Of a DNA stretch of 64,000 bases, positions 1 to 7,999 are shown piece after piece; the first letter of the stretch is position 1; each line of letters starts with the position of its first letter. The DNA comes from Claveliimonas ammoniilytica (lineage in GTDB: Bacteria > Bacillota > Clostridia > Lachnospirales > Lachnospiraceae). The notes under the pieces were generated by a model. That model ran no database searches and was not told the origin of the DNA. It was given only the letters and a program-made list of their open reading frames with translations. Both the position numbers and the translations under genes were made by a program. The DNA is taken from assembly GCF_025567415.1 (NCBI RefSeq), contig NZ_JAOQJV010000006.1, positions 88,440-152,439 of the forward strand, read 5' to 3'.

Positions 1-690
1 TAAAAATGTCCATATAGCCGCCACGGCTACAATGACTGCTGCCACCCTGATATTACTCCAGCTGGAACCTGAAAAGCTTCCCAATGACCAGCCGTGAAGA
101 TTGACAATATCGGAATCGTCTGCAAATGTCACTACAAAATCAGTAATCGCCGAGCAGATATATCCGATCATGATACCACCTACCAGAAGTGCTGCCATAT
201 GCTGAATCTTTCGCGACATCAGTAAGATAAATCCGGTCGATAACAAAGATCCGGTAAATGCCGCCAGCACAAGCACCCCTGATGAAAAATGTCCGATATG
301 TTTCAGAAATATAATCATTGCCAATGCCACTACCATCTTGGCTCCTGAAGAAATACCCAGCACAAACGGTCCCGCTATAGGATTTGAGAAAAAGGTCTGT
401 AATAAGAAACCGGACAGAGACAATGCTCCGCCCAGTATCGCTGCCATAAGAATGCGGGGCAGCCGTATTTTCCAGATAATACTGTACTCTACGGCATCCC
501 CATCTCTCATGAATAATATTCTCAATATCTTCGGTACAGAAATATGTACATTTCCCGTGTTAATATTCAACACAATGATCACGAAAAATGCTGCCAGAAG
601 CCCCAGAAATACCACTGTATATCTGGAACGCCTTCTGAAATTTTCACTGTGAAAGCTTACGCTCTCTGTCTGCTTCTGTTCTTTCTGCAT
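1..690 (-). CDS. FecCD-family ABC transporter permease (3' end outside window)
   Basis: This is the membrane subunit of a type II ABC importer of the BtuC/FecCD/FhuB family, which imports iron chelates, heme or corrinoids. The first 230 codons are visible from ATG at 690, with AGGTGAGG upstream; the frame stays open to the left edge. A hydrophobic segment near residues 26-44 is followed by the family hallmark GGALSVSGFLLQTFF and SNPIAGPFVLGISSGA, then alternating membrane helices. Full-length members are about 330-350 residues, so roughly a third is missing. It starts 11 bp after the stop of the solute-binding lipoprotein and belongs to the same B12-riboswitch operon. An ATPase gene is expected next, beyond the edge. 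A corrinoid or tetrapyrrole substrate is inferred from the riboswitch; the family itself does not fix it. Confidence 0.93.
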   Translation of the reverse strand, partial: MQKEQKQTESVSFHSENFRRRSRYTVVFLGLLAAFFVIIVLNINTGNVHISVPKILRILFMRDGDAVEYSIIWKIRLPRILMAAILGGALSLSGFLLQTFFSNPIAGPFVLGISSGAKMVVALAMIIFLKHIGHFSSGVLVLAAFTGSLLSTGFILLMSRKIQHMAALLVGGIMIGYICSAITDFVVTFADDSDIVNLHGWSLGSFSGSSWSNIRVAAVIVAVAAIWTFL

Positions 691-700
691 AGTACCTCAC

Positions 701-1900
701 CTAATTCATTTTCTCAAGAAATGTCATCTGACTCGCATCCCCATCCGTCAGCATATGATGAATGTCCCCGATCAGTTCTCCAACTGTATCTGTCGCCTGA
801 TACAGATTTTTTCCAGTATACCATACATTTCCGTCTTTGACGGCCTTGAACTCCGCAAAGAGATCACTCTTGGACTCCAGATCCGCAATACTGCTGACCT
901 GCCCGTCAATGGTTCCATTATAGATCAGATAATCCGTATCTACTGCTGTCGCATAGAATTCTTCCATCGTCAGCTTTACAGAAGGTGCATTGCTGTCTGC
1001 ATTCTTCAGGTCTGTGAAAATGTATCTGCCGCCTGCAATCTCGATCATTGACGGAATGTAGTCATCTGACTTACGTACCACGACAGAGCCATCAGAATTC
1101 ATATAGAAGTATGCAACTGTCTTCTCTGTATTTTTGAAATCTTTCAGTTCTTCGATTACTTTCGCCTGATCTTCAAAAAATGATTCTGCCAGATCTTCTT
1201 TATTCAGCATTGCGCCATACAGCTTGATCCACTCTGTTCTGCCAAGCGGATGTGCTTCATAACTGGAATAGTCCACAAATACCGGAATCCCAAGTTCTTC
1301 GATCATCTCCTGTACCTTTGGTGTATGCAGGATCATGGTAGACTCAATTGCCAGATTACAGTCTCCGTCTACGATCTTCTCATAATCCGGCTCGCTATAT
1401 TTACCAGCATAGGTAATATCTCCTGACTCCATTGCTTCTTTAGCATTCTCCACATACCAGCCCGAAGCTTCCAGTCCGGAAAAACTGATAGTATCCAATG
1501 CATCCAGTCTGTCAAAAAGCGACATGGTTGCCGTTGCTGCCATGTAGATGTTCTGTACCGGCTGTTTGATCACCACAATATCCTCATCCAATCCTTCCGG
1601 TGCTTCCTTGCCCTCTGGAACAATAAGATGCTGTCTGTCCTCATGTACATCAATCAGCTTATATCCATCCTTATAATAATACACATCAAATTCTTTTGCA
1701 TAAGTCAGATCCATTGCCCTTTCGAAAGTCAGCTCCGGAATCTCCGGAGCATCCCCTTTCTCTTTATCAGAAGCTTTTGCCTCGCTTCGCTGACTGCTTT
1801 TACTAGCTTTACTGTCATTTCCGCTCTGACCACATCCTGTTACCAAAAATGTCGCCATCATTATTACCGCAAACACCTGATATAATAACTTTTTCTTCAT
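701..1900 (-). CDS. ABC transporter solute-binding lipoprotein (BtuF/FecB-like)
   Basis: A 399-residue lipoprotein with signal peptide and lipobox LVTGC (Cys23), then a Ser/Lys/Asp-rich tether and a two-lobed helical-backbone binding fold of the FecB/BtuF type, about residues 55-399. The linker helix lies near EWIKLYGAML. It starts directly after the stop of the preceding gene, and its SD AGGAG lies inside that gene's end, so translation is probably coupled. It is followed by the FecCD permease. Its N-lobe is clearly similar to the C-terminal 290 residues of the upstream chimeric protein: both carry an EWIK(L/V)YG helix and a (D/E)xxxVxxxP...Y segment. The ligand is unknown. Riboswitch control suggests a corrinoid, a cobalt-tetrapyrrole or another B12 precursor. 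Confidence 0.9.
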   Translation of the reverse strand: MKKKLLYQVFAVIMMATFLVTGCGQSGNDSKASKSSQRSEAKASDKEKGDAPEIPELTFERAMDLTYAKEFDVYYYKDGYKLIDVHEDRQHLIVPEGKEAPEGLDEDIVVIKQPVQNIYMAATATMSLFDRLDALDTISFSGLEASGWYVENAKEAMESGDITYAGKYSEPDYEKIVDGDCNLAIESTMILHTPKVQEMIEELGIPVFVDYSSYEAHPLGRTEWIKLYGAMLNKEDLAESFFEDQAKVIEELKDFKNTEKTVAYFYMNSDGSVVVRKSDDYIPSMIEIAGGRYIFTDLKNADSNAPSVKLTMEEFYATAVDTDYLIYNGTIDGQVSSIADLESKSDLFAEFKAVKDGNVWYTGKNLYQATDTVGELIGDIHHMLTDGDASQMTFLEKMN

Positions 1901-4756
1901 TTACTTTTCTCCTGCCTGCTGTACGGCTTTGTTATACAGAGCATTTGCCTGATCCTCGCATCCGAAGATCACACCATACACCTTGATCCATTCTGCTTTT
2001 GCCAGATCATCCTTTTCATCTTCCGAACGATCCACGATCATCGGGATTCCAAGAAGTGCATACTTTTCAGTAATCTTCTCCCACTGCTCAATCTGGTCTT
2101 CTTCCGTAATGGTCTTGCCCTTCTTCGTGGTCTTATCCTCTGCCGGAAGCAGATCACCGGATACCAGCGCGAGATTTATTTCCTGTTTTACCAGGTCTCG
2201 ATACTTCGGGTCTCTCTCTTTACCACCGTAGATAACTTCTGCCTGTTTTTCATCTTTTTTCTTTGACATCTTATCCGCAATATCAGAGACTTCACAGTTC
2301 TTTTTTTTCATACCGACTGCTGCCACCTGATCTAGCAGGTCCATCTCTTCCATCTGCTTCAGTATCTCATTATCGGATACATACGCTTGGTCTGTTGGCA
2401 TCTGTACTACGATCATATCCTCACTGAGTCCCACAGGAATCACAGTATTCTCCGGTACAAGAAGATATTTGATGACATTTCCTTTATAAAGTTCTGCCGC
2501 CTGTTCCGTTTCACCGACTACAGCCTCACCATCTTCCGCAGAATCTACTGCCTCCGAGCTCTGATCCTTCGAAGTCTCTTCTGACTTATCAGAATCTTTG
2601 TTCGCATCGGTTTCTTTTTTATCAGGGTCTTTCTTTTCCGGATCACGAATGGTGTCCTTTGTCACATCTACTTCCAGAAGTGTAATGCCCTTATCATAAT
2701 GATAGATTTTAAAGTACTCTGCATGTTCCAGCTTCGTCTCAGACTCATAATTCAGTCCCATGATCTCCGGTGCTTTGTCATCCAGTGTCTTATTCTGAAC
2801 AGTTCCTGCACCTTTTCCATTACCGGCTGCCGCCAGATATACAAAAATTGTATATGCAATCTCATGTGCCACTGACATTTTGTCCGTCATACCAAGGATG
2901 GTATTATTCTGATTCAGTGCAATCGGAATTACAACTGTTGCCATTCCACCGCCTTTGGTCGTATAGTAAGTCTTTCCGTCTGCTTTTACATATTGATAAT
3001 GATCACTGTCAAATACCAGCGTAGCATATGCCTGACCATTCTGAATGGTAACCTTATTACACGTAATCTTTACCTTACCGGTTCCACCTGACCAGCTAAA
3101 TCTGTCTGGCGTATATACGCCATCAGCTAATGTAGTAGAACTATTGACAGCAGATGTAGATCCACTGGTATCTGCCTCCCACTTGGATTCATTGTCCGCT
3201 TTGCCGTCATTTGGCTTTGATGCACCAGAATTACCATTACCATTATTATCCGACGGCTTAGACGGAGTAGATGGGTTGGATGGATTTGTATTGCTGTCAT
3301 CACTTATCTTCTGTAACGTGTCATATTTGAATGTAAGAGTACGAGCATACCACTGATTCTTTTTAATAGAATGAGAGGCTACTGCAATTTCCTTATCCAA
3401 CGCCTCTACCGGAATGGTATAGGTATACTTGCCATTTGCATCTACCACATATGGAACCCATGATTTACGATCTGCTTTCTCAGCATCTGCTCCCGTTCCC
3501 ATATAAAGATAATCATACCCTGTACCACTCAAAGTAATTACCGCTGACATCAAGCCATTCTTAACTGTCAGCTTACAGTCAACTACTTTAAACATAGCCG
3601 CGCCAGTTTCCACTTCAATAGAGTATATGCCATCCGCTGCTGTCGGATATATTCTGTCCATGTTAGAAAAATCAAATGTTAATTCACGGTCATACCATTT
3701 TGCATATTTTGTAGAATACGCCGCTAACTTAACTTTGTTTTCTGCAAGAGAATTTAATGGCAGGCTATAGGTATACTTTCCATTTACATCTTCCACAAAT
3801 GGAATCCATGTGCTCTTATCTGCAACTGCTGCTTCTTCTTTTGTTCCCTTATATAAATATCCATACCCAGTTCCACTTAAAGTAAGTACCGCTGTCAGTT
3901 TTCCATCTTTTACCACTAGCTTACAATCTACAACTTTAAACATGGACGCACTGGATGTTACGCCTATGTTATTATAGCTTCCATCTTCCGGGGTAGTCGG
4001 AGTTGGTTCTGGTCTCGGAGTCGGTTCTGGCTCCGGTGTTGGATTCGTTCCCGGTTCCGTCACTGTTTCCTCCGGAATATAAATCCACAGATCAGCCTTG
4101 GTATACCAGCTTCCATCTGGCTTTCCCAGTGCTACAGACTGCACTTTTCCAACTTTAGATGCATCTACTTTAAATGTGAATGTATTGGTTCCATCTGCAC
4201 TTCTTTTAATTACAGGTTCTTTTGCTTCATCGTTTTTGGATCCCAGATAAATCTTATCATAACTGTTGCTGCTTGTAGTAAATGACACATCATACAGTTC
4301 TCCGTTTTTCTTAACCGTCGAAGTGGTAATTTTGAACATCGCAAATACTTTTCCATCTTCTTTTACTACCTGAACGGTATTACCCGTTACAGTCGGTGCA
4401 TTCGCTGTCTGTACTACAACATTCTCTCCATCTGATGCTTCACTCTGTACCTGACCTGTCTCTGCTGTTTGCTGACTTTCCTGCTGTTCAGCTACACTGC
4501 CGGATTTTTCTGCGTTTGCTGTATTGCTATTATTGTTTAACGCATTTTCCTGACTCGACGCGTTGCCAGCTTCTTCTGCTGCCGGACTCTGACTCTCTGA
4601 TTTGTTTTCTGACTCTGCTACAGTTTCATTCTGACTGCTGTTTTCTGTGACACCGGCTTCATCCGATGATGCATAAGCTTTCGTATAGCTAAGCGGCGAC
4701 ACAAGCATAGACGCACTCAAGCAAAGAGCAAGAAAACGCTTATGATATCTCTTCAT
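1901..4756 (-). CDS. Secreted chimeric protein: four NEAT-like beta domains plus a solute-binding-protein N-lobe
   Basis: About 951 residues from the chosen ATG, which has GAGGAG four bases upstream; an ATG 12 bp earlier has poor spacing. Visible layout: a Sec signal peptide (cleavage near AYA-SS, no lipobox), a Gln/Glu/Ser-rich linker (30-115), beta domain 1 (116-230), a Pro/Glu/Thr linker, domains 2 (261-365) and 3 (374-481), a Asn/Pro/Ser linker, and a different domain 4 (543-643, with MSVAHEIAYT). Residues 662-951 resemble only the N-lobe and linker helix of a FecB/BtuF-type binding protein, with a roughly 45-residue Lys/Asp/Glu-rich insertion. Domains 2 and 3 share VVDCKL, GTGY-Y-LY-GT, GKYTY and WY-R-LTF. 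First gene of a B12-riboswitch operon. No sortase motif is seen. Tetrapyrrole or corrinoid capture is inferred, not shown. Confidence 0.85.
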   Translation of the reverse strand: MKRYHKRFLALCLSASMLVSPLSYTKAYASSDEAGVTENSSQNETVAESENKSESQSPAAEEAGNASSQENALNNNSNTANAEKSGSVAEQQESQQTAETGQVQSEASDGENVVVQTANAPTVTGNTVQVVKEDGKVFAMFKITTSTVKKNGELYDVSFTTSSNSYDKIYLGSKNDEAKEPVIKRSADGTNTFTFKVDASKVGKVQSVALGKPDGSWYTKADLWIYIPEETVTEPGTNPTPEPEPTPRPEPTPTTPEDGSYNNIGVTSSASMFKVVDCKLVVKDGKLTAVLTLSGTGYGYLYKGTKEEAAVADKSTWIPFVEDVNGKYTYSLPLNSLAENKVKLAAYSTKYAKWYDRELTFDFSNMDRIYPTAADGIYSIEVETGAAMFKVVDCKLTVKNGLMSAVITLSGTGYDYLYMGTGADAEKADRKSWVPYVVDANGKYTYTIPVEALDKEIAVASHSIKKNQWYARTLTFKYDTLQKISDDSNTNPSNPSTPSKPSDNNGNGNSGASKPNDGKADNESKWEADTSGSTSAVNSSTTLADGVYTPDRFSWSGGTGKVKITCNKVTIQNGQAYATLVFDSDHYQYVKADGKTYYTTKGGGMATVVIPIALNQNNTILGMTDKMSVAHEIAYTIFVYLAAAGNGKGAGTVQNKTLDDKAPEIMGLNYESETKLEHAEYFKIYHYDKGITLLEVDVTKDTIRDPEKKDPDKKETDANKDSDKSEETSKDQSSEAVDSAEDGEAVVGETEQAAELYKGNVIKYLLVPENTVIPVGLSEDMIVVQMPTDQAYVSDNEILKQMEEMDLLDQVAAVGMKKKNCEVSDIADKMSKKKDEKQAEVIYGGKERDPKYRDLVKQEINLALVSGDLLPAEDKTTKKGKTITEEDQIEQWEKITEKYALLGIPMIVDRSEDEKDDLAKAEWIKVYGVIFGCEDQANALYNKAVQQAGEK

Positions 4757-4829
4757 TTTTCTCCTCATTCCTTCTGCAATATCATGTTGTCTTTGTTATC
4801 TGGGGAAATAATCAGAATAAAGAATTCTA

Positions 4830-4866
4830 CAAAAATCAAACCTTCCTGACCTGAAATACAGGAAGC
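4830..4866 (-). terminator. Intrinsic terminator of the first cobalamin riboswitch
   Basis: On the minus strand CTTCCTG-tattt-CAGG-t-CAGGAAG forms a stem, followed by GTTTGATTTTTG. It lies between the B12 aptamer and the start codon, where a riboswitch expression platform is expected. Confidence 0.75.
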
Positions 4867-4914
4867 CTTGAATTCATGATCATTTCGGTACAATCAATTA
4901 CTCGTGATCTGGAA

Positions 4915-5115
4915 TCTGCATTCCCCGCACCAACGACCGGCAGGTTTCCTGACTTGTAAAGTATCTCTATGTCTGCCTTCCCAGTTACCCAGTGGCATTC
5001 CAGCCATAGCCATTTACTCACAGTGACGAGTTCGTACAGGCATCTCACCTGTTTCCCTTTTATCTGTTCCGGCATAGTCTGCTTAAAGAAGCATATTCCG
5101 CAGCCATGCTAAACA
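4915..5115 (-). promoter_or_regulatory. Cobalamin riboswitch upstream of the chimeric-protein/ABC operon
   Basis: The minus strand shows the conserved core in order: GGGAAACAGGTG, CCTGTACGAACTCGTCAC, GCCACTGGG, GGGAAGGC, and the B12 box AAGTCAGGAAACCTGCC at 4939-4955. It lies 3' of a strong promoter and 5' of a terminator hairpin, so cobalamin should repress the operon by termination. A 79-codon open frame across it is spurious. Confidence 0.95.
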
Positions 5116-5145
5116 GCACCGAACGTTTTATAAAATTACCTAGTT

Positions 5146-5174
5146 AATATAGCATCTGACGATCGGCAAGTCAA
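5146..5174 (-). promoter_or_regulatory. Promoter of the first B12-riboswitch operon
   Basis: TTGACT and TATATT separated by 17 bp on the minus strand, about 40 bp before the riboswitch. The -10 continues into AACTAGGTAA, which recurs almost unchanged after the -10 of the second B12-riboswitch operon. Confidence 0.75.
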
Positions 5175-5423
5175 CAACTCACCAGCCGTCTTCTAGACTC
5201 ATTTCTTTTCTTATTAAGTACTATCCTTTCATGTATTTGATCCTGTTTTATTCGTATACGACTTCAGACAACCACTCTTGTACTATATCTATGCCTACTT
5301 CCAATACTTCCGCAATATACTTTTATGTTTATTCAAATTTATCATTTTTGTATATATCCATTGTGTATCATTTACCTTTTTTATATGTCCTAGCCCTACC
5401 ACAAAAGTCACATAAACGCATTT
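5175..5423. other. AT-rich intergenic stretch
   Basis: Between the riboswitch promoter and the terminator of the HAD gene. A 64-codon plus-strand open frame is present but lacks a ribosome binding site and recognisable composition. I see no gene or structured element here. Confidence 0.5.
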
Positions 5424-5468
5424 AAAAAAGTCCCTTTTTGTAGTTATTAATTACCGCAAAAGGAACTT
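5424..5468 (-). terminator. Intrinsic terminator after the HAD hydrolase gene
   Basis: On the minus strand AAGTTCCTTTTG pairs with CAAAAAGGGACTT (one wobble, one bulge) and runs into TTTTTT, just downstream of the HAD stop codon. Confidence 0.8.
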
Positions 5469-5490
5469 CATATCACATATACCATTCTTT

Positions 5491-6183
5491 CTATTTCAAA
5501 AACTCTTCTACATCTACCTCATCAAATGACTGAATCACCGGGTATTCTGTTTCTTCCTGCTGTTCTATCCATTTCGTATACCAAATTCCTTTTAATCCGT
5601 TATCCCAGGCACCCTTTACATCTTTTGTAAGATTATCTCCGATAAATGCACATTCACCTGCAGGTACGCCTGCTTTTTCAACACATAATTCAAACAGATG
5701 CGGTGTTGGTTTCTCCACTCCTGCTTCTTCACTGGTAACAATAAAATCAATATATGGCGAAAGATTTAAAAATTCCAGTCGTCGGTATTGAATATGTGCA
5801 GTCATATCCGTTCCAATCCCAATACGAATACCACGTTCTTTCAATTTCTGCATAAACCTGATGATTCCTGACGAAATCAATGAATGCTCGATTGATGCAT
5901 TCCAGTACCTGTCATACATATTCACCGTATGCGGAAATAATGGCTTGTCCCACAATTCCAACATACACTGCATCCGCATCAGACGATTGTGCATAGCTGC
6001 TGTCTCACTGCCAATTCTGCCCATCATGATCTTGTTAGCTCTTTTATAACATTCTTCTGTTTCTTCTTCCGATACTCCAAACACGCGATTGCAATAAGCC
6101 GCTAATGATCTCATGCCGTATTCATGACTGTGTTCGTAGCTATATAACGTATTATCAATATCAAAAATTACAGCTTTTATCAT
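5491..6183 (-). CDS. HAD-superfamily hydrolase
   Basis: A 230-residue phosphatase-like HAD protein. Motif I is FDIDNTLY near residue 6, motif II is the GTD of IGIGTDMTA, the Lys region is GVEKPTPHLFE, and motif IV is FIGDNLTKDVKGA. The cap between motifs I and II is all-helical, as in subfamily IA. The ATG at 6183 is chosen because GAGGAG precedes it by six bases and motif I then starts at residue 6; an extension to 6207 adds no homologous sequence. The substrate cannot be told from sequence: nucleotidase, sugar-phosphate or other phosphatase are all possible. It stands alone, between a terminator on each side. Confidence 0.9.
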   Translation of the reverse strand: MIKAVIFDIDNTLYSYEHSHEYGMRSLAAYCNRVFGVSEEETEECYKRANKIMMGRIGSETAAMHNRLMRMQCMLELWDKPLFPHTVNMYDRYWNASIEHSLISSGIIRFMQKLKERGIRIGIGTDMTAHIQYRRLEFLNLSPYIDFIVTSEEAGVEKPTPHLFELCVEKAGVPAGECAFIGDNLTKDVKGAWDNGLKGIWYTKWIEQQEETEYPVIQSFDEVDVEEFLK

Positions 6184-6246
6184 ATGTACTCCTCTTCTAT
6201 GTAACACCTCGGATTGCTCCGCGCTTCCTCATGTTTTGGCGGGTAT

Positions 6247-6290
6247 AAAGGACAAGCCGTTTCATGCGAGCATGAACGGCTTGTCTTTTA
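6247..6290. terminator. Hairpin terminator between the M18 peptidase and HAD genes
   Basis: GACAAGCCGTTtCATG and CATGAACGGCTTGTC form a long stem with loop CGAG. The plus-strand side ends in TCTTTT and the minus-strand side in CCTTT. Its place after the minus-strand peptidase stop suggests it ends that transcript. Confidence 0.75.
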
Positions 6291-6300
6291 TACCCTGGTA

Positions 6301-7689
6301 TTACATATTTTTCAAAAATGCCTTATATCCTTTATATGCTTCGTAGATATCGGCTTTGCTTGCAATTTCCCATGGAGCATGCATGCACAGAATAGCTACA
6401 CCGCTGTCGATGACTTCCATTCCGTAGTTTGCCATGATGTATGCGATGGTTCCACCGCCACCGACATCAACTTTACCAAGCTCTGCGAACTGGTATGCTA
6501 CTCCATCCGTATCTAATGCCTTGCGGATCTGTGCAAGATATTCTGCATTGGCATCGTTGGATCCGCTCTTTCCGCGGCTTCCTGTGAACTTATTGAATAC
6601 AAGTCCTTTTCCGAAAAATGCTGAACTTCTCTTCTCAAAGGCTTCTGCAAACATCGGATCGTAAGCTGCGCTTACATCTGAAGAAAGCATCTTAGAGTTC
6701 TGCAGTGCTCTTCTTACTTTAATATCAGCAGTCTCACCCATTAATGCAAGAATCTCTGCTACTGCATTTTCGAAGAATCTTGAATGCATACCTGTTGCAC
6801 CAACGCTTCCGATTTCTTCTTTATCTACTAAGATACAACATGTTGTTCTGTCTCCTGCTTCAACATCCAGCATAGCAAAGAGAGATGTAAATCCACATAC
6901 TCTGTCGTCCTGTCCGTATCCCATTACCATACTTCTGTCAAATCCCATGTCTCTGGACTTTCCAGCCGGAACGATCTCTAACTCTGCTGAAACAAAATCT
7001 TCTTCTGTCATTCCATAACGCTCTTCCAGAATAGCAAGCATATTCTTCTTTACTGCTTCTTTCTCATCTTCCGATACTCCTTCGAGCGGACGGTTACCAA
7101 TGATCACGTCAAGTTTCTCGCCTTCGATGATCGCATTGGCTTTCTGCTCCATCTGCTTGGCAGCCAGATGTGGCAACAGGTCTGTTACTGCAAATACCGG
7201 ATCTTCCTCGCTCTCACCGATGCATACGTCTACGACTTCTCCGTTCGTCTTAGCAACCACACCATGAATTGCGAGCGGCATTGTCAACCACTGATATTTC
7301 TTAATTCCACCATAATAGTGCGTATCCAGATATGCAAATTCTTCACTTTCATATAATGGATTCTGCTTTACATCAATACGTGGTGAATCGATGTGTGCTC
7401 CCAGAATATTCATACCTTCTTCCAGTGGCTTCTTACCAATCTGGAACAGAGATACACTCTTGTCCATGCATACTGCATAGATCTTATCTCCTGCCTTTAC
7501 AGGTGTCTGATTCTTAATCAGATCACGGATATCCTGATATCCTTTTTCCTTTGCCATACGAACTGCGACTTTCACACATTCACGCTCTGTCTTACCTTCG
7601 TCCAGGCAATGTTTATACAATGCATTTGTAGCTTCTAACTCAGCAATCTGATCCTGATTATATGAGGACCATACATTTGCTCTCTCCAT
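6301..7689 (-). CDS. M18 family zinc aminopeptidase
   Basis: A cytoplasmic dinuclear-zinc aminopeptidase of the aminopeptidase I/aspartyl aminopeptidase family (M18), 462 residues, full length. Metal and catalytic landmarks are GAHIDSPRIDVK (His and Asp), VDKEEIGSVGATGM (Glu-Glu), SSDVSAAYDP and the C-terminal MHAPWEI with its metal-ligand His. SD TAGGAGG lies just before the ATG. It probably removes N-terminal residues during peptide turnover. It is monocistronic, with a hairpin terminator after it and about 300 bp without a gene before it. Confidence 0.95.
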   Translation of the reverse strand: MERANVWSSYNQDQIAELEATNALYKHCLDEGKTERECVKVAVRMAKEKGYQDIRDLIKNQTPVKAGDKIYAVCMDKSVSLFQIGKKPLEEGMNILGAHIDSPRIDVKQNPLYESEEFAYLDTHYYGGIKKYQWLTMPLAIHGVVAKTNGEVVDVCIGESEEDPVFAVTDLLPHLAAKQMEQKANAIIEGEKLDVIIGNRPLEGVSEDEKEAVKKNMLAILEERYGMTEEDFVSAELEIVPAGKSRDMGFDRSMVMGYGQDDRVCGFTSLFAMLDVEAGDRTTCCILVDKEEIGSVGATGMHSRFFENAVAEILALMGETADIKVRRALQNSKMLSSDVSAAYDPMFAEAFEKRSSAFFGKGLVFNKFTGSRGKSGSNDANAEYLAQIRKALDTDGVAYQFAELGKVDVGGGGTIAYIMANYGMEVIDSGVAILCMHAPWEIASKADIYEAYKGYKAFLKNM

Positions 7690-7842
7690 TTTTCACTACC
7701 TCCTAAATTATACTATTGGATCAGACATTTACTTATATAGTCTGTCCTTTCTGCGTAATTCTTAGTATAACACATCCCTATCTTAGATGCCATACCATTT
7801 CCCTGTTATTCCGACATTCAAGTCGAACATCCATGAGACTTG

Positions 7843-7997
7843 GCGCGTGATTCTGGTCAGCGAAGCTGACATATTCCTATCAGAATCACTGCGCATCCTC
7901 GCGGAGCGTTTATCTCAGTCGGAGATTGGACTCCCACTGAGACAAATTTGCTATTACTCATTACCTGAAGAGGTGGGAGTCTTCTCGACTGAGATAA
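7843..7997. repeat. Complex inverted-repeat element with two perfect stems
   Basis: Hairpin A: GTGATTCTG (7847-7855) pairs perfectly with CAGAATCAC (7881-7889), enclosing a second perfect hairpin GTCAGC-GAA-GCTGAC (7856-7870) and flanked by GCGC/GCGC. Hairpin B: the 12-mer TTATCTCAGTCG (7910-7921) pairs with CGACTGAGATAA (7986-7997), with an inner GACTCCCAC (7929-7937)/GTGGGAGTC (7973-7981). It begins 3 bp after the stop of the XRE gene and has no U-tract, so it is not a simple terminator. Its loop carries cTTCAGGTAATGAGTA (minus strand), nearly identical to TCAGGTAATGCGTA at the right end of the window. A miniature or decayed mobile element, or a structured RNA, are both possible. Confidence 0.7.
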
Positions 7998-7999
7998 CA

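Noticed and set aside
4836..5075. 79-codon minus-strand frame in the leader of the chimeric protein gene
   Set aside because: It runs through the cobalamin aptamer and its terminator; the codons simply translate conserved RNA motifs.
5231..5425. 64-codon plus-strand frame between riboswitch and HAD gene
   Set aside because: No SD, hydrophobic AT-driven composition, no recognisable similarity.
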